Assembly (NCBI RefSeq): GCF_905220415.1
Contig: NC_059545.1
Location: forward strand, 9,620,001-9,684,000
Length of the DNA stretch: 64,000 nucleotides
From: Colias croceus
Lineage: Eukaryota; Arthropoda; Insecta; Lepidoptera; Pieridae
Direction of reading: 5' to 3'
In this document: piece after piece, positions 58,192 through 64,000 of the stretch
Layout of the letters: each line of letters begins with the position of its first letter
Position numbering within the stretch: the first letter of the stretch is position 1
The notes under the pieces: model-generated
Told to the model about the DNA's origin: nothing
Seen by the model: only the letters and a program-made list of their open reading frames with translations
Databases searched by the model: none
Made by a program: the position numbers and the translations under genes

Positions 58192-58218
58192 ATGTGTGTG
58201 TGTGTGTGTGTGTGTGTA
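58192..58218. repeat. (TG)n microsatellite
   Basis: An uninterrupted TG dinucleotide run of roughly 26 bp. Confidence 0.8.
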
Positions 58219-58599
58219 CTGTTATAGTTCTATGTTCTCATGTATGTTATACATCTTTTTTAAGTAACAACACGTTTTTTGAACATTATACATTTTTAGC
58301 GATGGAAATGGGTGAAAACTTTTCACTAATAAATATACACACCGGCACAATAAGCAGAACAAAAAAAAAATTAGACTATGAGATAATAACGCATATATTT
58401 GACGAAAATTTAATTAGATACAAAATAACAAGTTGATTAACATCTTTTAACAACGACTTTGAAAAGTCTTCGTTATTTTTTATTGAAAAATTAAGAAATT
58501 TGAAATAAGTGAAATTTTTAGATGAATATGAACCATCACAAAAAAATAAAAAAAGTAAGCATTAAATGATTTGACAATAAAATGAAAGCAAAATTAATA

Positions 58600-59235
58600 A
58601 CGAGTGTTTCCCCCTCTATCTCTGATTACGGTTTCCATTTGTCTGGGCTTGCTACAGATTATGTAATTAATACTCAAGTAATTCGTTTCCAAGTTCATTC
58701 AGATTGTTGGGGGGTGGCATTCTGGATTTAACCCTTCTTTTTAGCAAGTCCCAGACATGCTCTATCGGATTCATATCGGGGGAATTTGCTGGCCACTGCA
58801 TCACCGGTATACCTACGTGGCTCAGATATGCCTGTACCGATTGTGCACTATGAGCACGAGCATTATCTTACATTAGAATAAAGTAGTCACCAATAAATGG
58901 GGCAAATGGTACAACATGTTTTTCTTAAATGTCTCTGATGTATCTATCTGCTGTCATGGTCCCTCCTGTGACTATCAATAACTCCGTGCGAGCTCTCAAA
59001 CATATCCCTTCCCAAACCATTATCGAGCCGCCACCATAAGCCACTGTGTGTTCAAAATTAGACTATATTTGGCGTTCTCCTCTGTGTCTCCATATTCGCT
59101 GTCTCCCATTGATCTGTTTTAAAAGAACTCTGCACTCATCAGTAAAGAGAACCTACTGCCATTCGTTCAAATCCCAGACGATGTTCTCGCGTATCGGTTT
59201 CTGTTCCGCTAATTGTGCCGGTGTGTGTATTATGT
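58600..59235 (-). pseudogene. Tc1-family (DD34E) transposase remnant
   Basis: Minus-strand translation gives, in order, TPAQLAEQKPIRENIVWDLN, then FTDECRVLLKQINGRQRIWR (first Asp), VAYGGGSIMVWEGICLRART, MTADRYIRDI, DNARAHSAQSVQAYLSHVGI (second Asp), then QWPANSPDMNPIEHVWDLLK (catalytic Glu) and RRVKSRMPPPNNLNEL. The spacing from second Asp to Glu is 34, diagnostic of Tc1. Stops interrupt at NEWQ*, ERQI*, RDI*, LM*DNARAH and LLEY*. The N-terminal DNA-binding part and the TIRs are missing or unrecognisable. It is a dead copy. Confidence 0.85.
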
Positions 59236-59654
59236 GTAATGTTTGTACTTCGAGGAAGATAATAAATGAATTTATATTTTATTTTATTATTAATACGTTT
59301 AGTTACAATTTTGCGTTCTGTGTTTAAAAAAGAATAATTTATATCTAAAGATCGTAGTAGATCCTCGGAAAAATAAAATAACAGTATCAATTTGTTTGTG
59401 TTCAAGAAAAGTCGCTTGGAAACCGATATGGCTATTTCCATCTTGAATTCCCTTCAAGTAAAAGCTATTGGAAGCCACACCTCTGTAACGTTGTTTTTTT
59501 TTTTGTTGAGGAAGTTTATTACTTACAAGAAAAGTATTATCTGTTTTCTATTTATAATAAGACAAAAGTCTAAATACAGAGAATATCATGCTTCGGAACT
59601 CATTACATTTTTTTCTATTGTCGATTTTCTAACTCTTTTAATGTATTTGATTGA
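59236..59654. other. AT-rich DNA, no feature seen
   Basis: The open frames here are AT-rich and not protein-like. Confidence 0.35.
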
Positions 59655-59847
59655 TCTATATTCTATACTAATATTATAAAGCTGAGTTTGTTTGTTTGTT
59701 TGAATGCTCTAATCTCGGGAACTACTAGTTCGATATGAAAAATTCTTTCAGTGTTACATAGCCTATTTACCGGGGAAGGCATAGGCTATTTATCATCACG
59801 CTTAGACCAACAGGAGCGAAACAGGTGAAACCGCGGAGCACAACTAG
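59655..59847 (+). mobile_element. complete Helitron, 'GCTGAAGAG' subfamily
   Basis: ATTATAAAGCTGAG with a (TTTG)n stretch, ending ACCGCGGAGCACAACTAG before T. Confidence 0.75.
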
Positions 59848-60933
59848 TTAGTAATAATTATCACATAAAAACAAACAATAGATGTCCTTTCTCTTTTTGC
59901 TGCTTTTTTTTTGATTTGGCCGTTTCTAAATCGAGAGCTTTTTAAACCTTGGCTACCAGAACATTCCCTAGCGGCGAACCACAGCAAAACATGTCAACAG
60001 ATTAATCGACCATAAACTTGGCAGGATTAATTAAACTGACGAACAGACTAAAGTACATCTGCCAATCGTTTTTGCGTGATTGATTGCGTCGACCTTTCCG
60101 ACTCTTGGGTCTTCATTATCTATTAGATTTTGGATCCGACCTTTGGCCATAATGCGTTTATTTTAGAGTGAATGCGGTGGAATTATTTTTAAGGGTGGAT
60201 GTAAGCATTATATTTAATGGAATTGTGTTAGAACTATCTAGTGTGATTTTAGAGGTTTTAATCATTTTACATGTAAATAGAGGAAGTAATGTGTGTTTAA
60301 TATGTACCTACTTTGATTAATAACATCAGGTTTTTCATAACAAATTTTCGAGATAATAATAAAATTATTATTGTACTGTTTCTTAAAAATATAAATTAAA
60401 TGTTGAAGGAAGAAACAGGAATTATTACCTTAATTAACGAAATATTTTTCATAAATCTAACTTATAAGAAATGTAAAGATTATTTTGACATGAATTTCCT
60501 TTATAAGCCTTTGTTATATTTAACCAAAATTAAGGATACAACATAAGACCGATTTCACTAATGAGGACCCTGATTTCTCCTACCCGTATATTCAGAACCC
60601 ACAATAATAACCACAGATACTAAAATGCATTGAACCGATAGAAATTAGTTAATTAATTAACAAATGCCGGGTAAATTTAGTTTAAACCCCGCATAGCTTT
60701 ATTTCCCCAATTTGGGCCAATTTACCCAGAATTACTTATCTCGACATGTTCGGTGCAAATTGATTATATCTTTATGAATATGGAAAAAGCAAACTTTGCG
60801 CTGGATTTATTAATTTTCATTATCAATTTGCTAGTTTCATGTTTTACACGGTTTTACCATTAATGAAATTAATTACTGGCCGCTGGCTGTCCCGGATTGA
60901 CGAAAGATGAAATCTATACTATAATAATCTATA
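59848..60933. other. AT-rich DNA, no feature seen
   Basis: Nothing was recognised. The area near 60060-60150 is slightly more complex but not open. Confidence 0.4.
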
Positions 60934-61313
60934 TCTATACTAATATTATAAAGCTGAAGAGTTTGTTTGTTTGTTTGTTTGTTTGAACGCACTAATCTTG
61001 GGAACTACTGGTCTGATTTGAAAAATTCTTTCGGTATAAATTTATAAAGGATAGAAAAAATTCGATCACGAGGCGGGACTTGACTTTTCTATCCTTTATA
61101 AATTTATATTTATAAAGCATTTGAATGCCATAAAAACAAAAAAAATATAAATTCAAGAAAAGGTCGTGTTCCATCGTTACAATATTGTATTCACTGAAAA
61201 GTGCTTCATATTGGTTGAAATGGTTGTTGAATCATCTCAATAGATGGCGCGCGGTGTGTCCCTTAAGACACATAAAACTGAAAGGATAGAATAAATTCGA
61301 TTGCTCAGGCGGG

Positions 61314-61388
61314 TCACGAGTGGCTGAGTTGGTTAGGCATCCGCCCCGGAATGGCGCGAAGGATGCGGGTTCAAGTCCCGCCTCGTGA
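61314..61388 (+). tRNA. tRNA-like gene, copy 1 (probably pseudo-tRNA/SINE head)
   Basis: 75 nt. A perfect 7-bp acceptor stem pairs TCACGAG with CTCGTGA. A 3-bp D stem encloses GAGTTGGTTA, and the T arm is GCGGG-TTCAAGT-CCCGC. Internal promoters: A box TGGCTGAGTTGG and B box GGTTCAAGTCC. A TTTTTT terminator sits at 61394-61399. The anticodon arm is odd: CCGCC/GGCGC closes the loop CCGGAAT, giving GGA (Ser-type) with C instead of T at position 33. An alternative hairpin GCATCC/GGATGC competes with it. Hence probably not a decoding tRNA. Strong Pol III features, though. Confidence 0.6.
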
Positions 61389-61624
61389 TCGAATTTTTTC
61401 TATCCTTTATAAATTTATATTTATAAAGCATTTGAATGCCATAAAAACAAAAAAAATATAAATTCAAGAAAAGGTCGTGTTCCATCGTTACAATATTGTA
61501 TTCACTGAAAAGTGCTTCATATTGGTTGAAATGGTTGTTGAATCATCTCAATAGATGGCGCGCGGTGTGTCCCTTAAGACACATAAAACTGAAAGGATAG
61601 AATAAATTCGATTGCTCAGGCGGG

Positions 61625-61699
61625 TCACGAGTGGCTGAGTTGGTTAGGCATCCGCCCCGGAATGGCGCGAAGGATGCGGGTTCAAGTCCCGCCTCGTGA
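61625..61699 (+). tRNA. tRNA-like gene, copy 2
   Basis: Identical to copy 1 by eye, exactly 311 bp downstream, with the same acceptor, D and T arms, the same unusual GGA-like loop and a TTTTTT at 61705-61710. Confidence 0.6.
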
Positions 61700-62098
61700 T
61701 CGAATTTTTTCTATCCTTTATAAATTTATATTTATAAAGCATTTGAATGCCATAAAAACAAAAAAAAATATAAATTCAAATTCTTTCGGTGTTAGATAGC
61801 CCATTTAGCAAGTAAGGCTATAGGCTATATTATCATCTCGCTGAGACCAACAGGAGCGGAGCACTGCGGGTAAAACCGCGAAGCACAGCTAGTCTTAAAT
61901 ATACCATTATAATAAGTATGGATATAACACTCTAAACGCAAAATATTTTATTTAACAGGTTGTTAATCGTAGCAAACATAGAAACAAAAACTCTAATCTT
62001 TCCTCTTCTCTACATTAAAAAATAACCTTTCGTAAAGAACTGATTGATAAGTTAAATATAACATATACAGAAGGTCATATTTCCTTTAATATTGTAAT

Positions 62099-63247
62099 CT
62101 TAGATTACAAAATAAAAGACAGATGGAGCGTTGCCGAACTAAACCGAATAATTTATCGTCATTTTCAATAAAGCTATGTGTGCTGTCATTTCACCGCTGC
62201 ACTGTACGTACACGGTGCTTCTGTGTGCGTGTAATGTTGCCAGATATTGAAAAATTTCCCAAATTTTTCCCCGACTACGGAAAAAAGAGGGTTATGTTTT
62301 TCGAGTTTATGTATATGTATGTATAATATTTCTTTGACACGCCCTGCAGTATAAACCGTTGGACCGATTTTGAGTGGTGAGGTTTCACTGCAATGATCTG
62401 AGTTATTATGTTAGTGGCGGTAGTGACGTAGGCTATATACATAAATGAGAAGTCAAGTTTTAATTTTTATTTAAATTCTTTTATTACATAAAGTACCTGC
62501 CTACTAAAGTTATATATGGACAAAATAATTGTATTCAATTTTTTATTAAATAAATTACATAAAAAAAGTTTCAATATTAACTATAATAATTATATTATTT
62601 TTTATTTTTCATAATATATGAATACGAATAGCGGTAGTTTTTAGTCGAGAATACGGGACATTTTATTTTCATCATATCCATCATGGAGTTCACATAAATT
62701 AAATCGCTGGCGAAAACGACTATGACGTTTTTAAGCTTTATAAAAGTAACAAAATAATGTATTATGCTTATTAAAATAATCTAATAATTATCATGAACCT
62801 TTAGTGCACTATACAAATAATCACATTCACGATCGAAAAATCCAACAGCATTACCCTGAAGATCCTTTAACCATTTTACCGTTTTACTAATAAAAATGGC
62901 AAATTCATTTTCAAAATACTGGCAACATACGTTGAAGTTTTGTATTCCTTCATATCTGTAAAATTATTATTCGTATTAAAGAAATAAATCAGCCAAATAA
63001 TCTACAGAAAACCTGTGAAACGATGTTTTATCTTTTTTTTTGAGTTCGGGAACAAATTTTACAGCGTTTTATTATCACAAGACGGCATTTTTTTACTAAA
63101 ATTGCAAACCCTTTTTGACGTATTGCATGACACTATATGCGCTATAACACTGGTGCAGCGACGTATTTGTTTTTGATTTCGTATTTTCTTTGACAAGGGC
63201 GACGGGCGGTTGTCATGCTCCATCTGTACTTTATTTTGTAATCTAAG
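62099..63247 (-). mobile_element. TIR transposon, 31-bp TIR and 8-bp TSD, uninterrupted copy
   Basis: Sister of 25440-27109. TIRs CTTAGATTACAAAATAAAAG... and complement; the duplication ATTGTAAT occurs at 62091-62098 and 63248-63255. 1149 bp without the Helitron. The minus-strand exon-like frame is present (NVCCQYFENEFAIFISKTVK) but stops shortly after ALKVHD. By eye the two copies differ at only a few percent of positions. Confidence 0.82.
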
Positions 63248-63255
63248 ATTGTAAT

Positions 63256-63650
63256 ACTAGACTTGGCTTAAATGTCATCTATAGTATATTAATAGAAAGT
63301 AGGTCGGTCAAGTTTCAAGCCTTGTTCATATAATGAGACAATTAGGAAAGTATCTTTAAAGTATGGCTAGTTGTATAAAATTTTATTTAAGAGGATTTAC
63401 CTTCAAATCCAAATTGACCTAAATTTCCTTCCATTTTGTAGGAATATAAAAGTATTTTGCATAATAATGAGTATTTTGTAAAATGAAAATGACTCTCAAT
63501 AAAACAACAATGTAAAGAGCATAGAGTAATAACCTATGTAACAAACCGAATATAATTTTTATCTGTTTCTTTATTCCGTCGAAGCCTTAACTAGTGAATA
63601 AATTTTTACAAAACTTTCACAAGTAGACAGCTTACATTTCAAGGATTATT
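63256..63650. other. AT-rich DNA, no feature seen
   Basis: Nothing was recognised here. Confidence 0.4.
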
Positions 63651-63770
63651 GAATTGAAACTTCTTTAGGAGGAATAAGGCGTCACGTCATGGAATAAGGC
63701 GACGATTTTGGAAAATTTGAACCTTGCCAAAAAAGTTTCATTTCTGACACGAGTGCTCCGCACTTTTTTA
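63651..63770 (-). repeat. GAAGTGAAACTTC palindromic element (minus)
   Basis: Reverse orientation of 57795-57925: GAATTGAAACTTCTTTAGGA, GGCGTCACGTCATGGAATAA and AAAAAAGTTTCATTTCTGAC, then GTGCTCCGCAC. Confidence 0.55.
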
Positions 63771-64000
63771 TGAATCAGTAACTCTTATTAAAAAAATACA
63801 AGAGTTTTCTGAAAAAATATCTAAACGCGAAAGAAATCACTGACGTCAGCAAGTTTGAAATATGACGTAAAACGGATAAAATAACAATAACTTTATCTCC
63901 ATAATTAAATCTCATCCTTTGAATAAGCTAAGCCATTTGAGATGTGAATTATTCATGATTTTATTATCGGATTGTAAGAATATTATTAAATTTACTCAAA

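Larger units (their letters stand above)
61036..61777 (+). mobile_element. multimeric tRNA-like retroposon insertion with 13-bp TSD
   Basis: Flanked by AAATTCTTTCGGT on both sides. Inside: a 48-bp inverted 5' piece (61036-61083, the reverse complement of 61371-61418), then tandem 311-bp units. The CTATCCTTTATAAATTTA landmarks are at 61089, 61400 and 61711. The right end is A-rich. Each full unit includes GCATTTGAATGCCATAAAAA, GATGGCGCGCGGTGTGTCCC and a tRNA-like segment. The units are almost identical. A TSD, an A-rich 3' end and 5' inversion all fit LINE-mediated retroposition. Confidence 0.75.
60934..61892 (+). mobile_element. Helitron, 'GCTGAAGAG' subfamily, split by a retroposon-like insertion
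   Basis: A^TC start at 60934 and CTAG at 61889-61892 before T. The element is interrupted after ...AAATTCTTTCGGT (61023-61035), which is repeated at 61778-61790 where the Helitron resumes with GTTAGATAGCCC. Removing the insertion and one 13-bp copy gives a normal ~204-bp element. Confidence 0.85.

Overview
This is an AT-rich, gene-poor stretch of nuclear DNA from an insect, almost certainly a moth or butterfly. The evidence is a very high density of Lepidoptera-style repeats: short non-autonomous Helitrons ending in GCGGGCGAAGCCGCGGGC-like hairpins followed by CTAG, the AACCGACTTCAAA terminal-repeat element, a tRNA-derived SINE, and Jockey/CR1-type LINEs. The AUG contexts, splice sites and scarce coding sequence are eukaryotic. 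No bacterial operons, CRISPR arrays or prophage are present.

Only two host gene fragments are well supported, and they are divergently transcribed. On the minus strand, 7308-7431 is the first coding exon of a beta-1,3-glucan recognition protein (GNBP/betaGRP) family gene: a signal peptide plus the start of the CBM39 domain, ending in a good splice donor. On the plus strand, about 12566-12986 is a GC-rich, basic, Ser/Arg/Gln-rich first coding exon ending in a donor site. Its C-terminal SYRLRTFNITQKG resembles the N-terminal region of insect RGK (Rad/Gem/Kir-like) small GTPases, tentatively. No downstream exon of either gene was found. The rest of the window to the right may therefore be a very long intron of the plus-strand gene (inference).

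Everything else is mobile-element debris. Three LINE pieces carry reverse transcriptase: 2743-4990 (+), 38905-41340 (-, endonuclease + RT with a nonsense codon and an internal deletion) and 56254-57790 (-). Further pieces are retroposon 3' tails. DNA transposons include a pogo-like remnant (17987-19169), a Tc1 (DD34E) remnant (58600-59235), a pair of ~1.15 kb elements with 31-bp TIRs and 8-bp TSDs (25440-27109 and 62099-63247), PIF/Harbinger MITEs with TTA TSDs, a hAT MITE, a long fold-back MITE (29758-29930), and an unusual element with mirrored arrays of a CTCGAG-containing repeat (9522-10752). About 38 Helitron-like termini are scattered through the window.

The most notable structures are these: (1) a 742-bp insertion at 61036-61777 with a 13-bp TSD inside a Helitron, containing two tandem 311-bp units, each with a tRNA-like cloverleaf, A/B boxes and a T6 terminator, plus an inverted 5' piece; (2) the 25440/62099 element pair, where one copy carries a Helitron and the other supplies the exact empty site; and (3) the mirrored-array element at 9522-10752.
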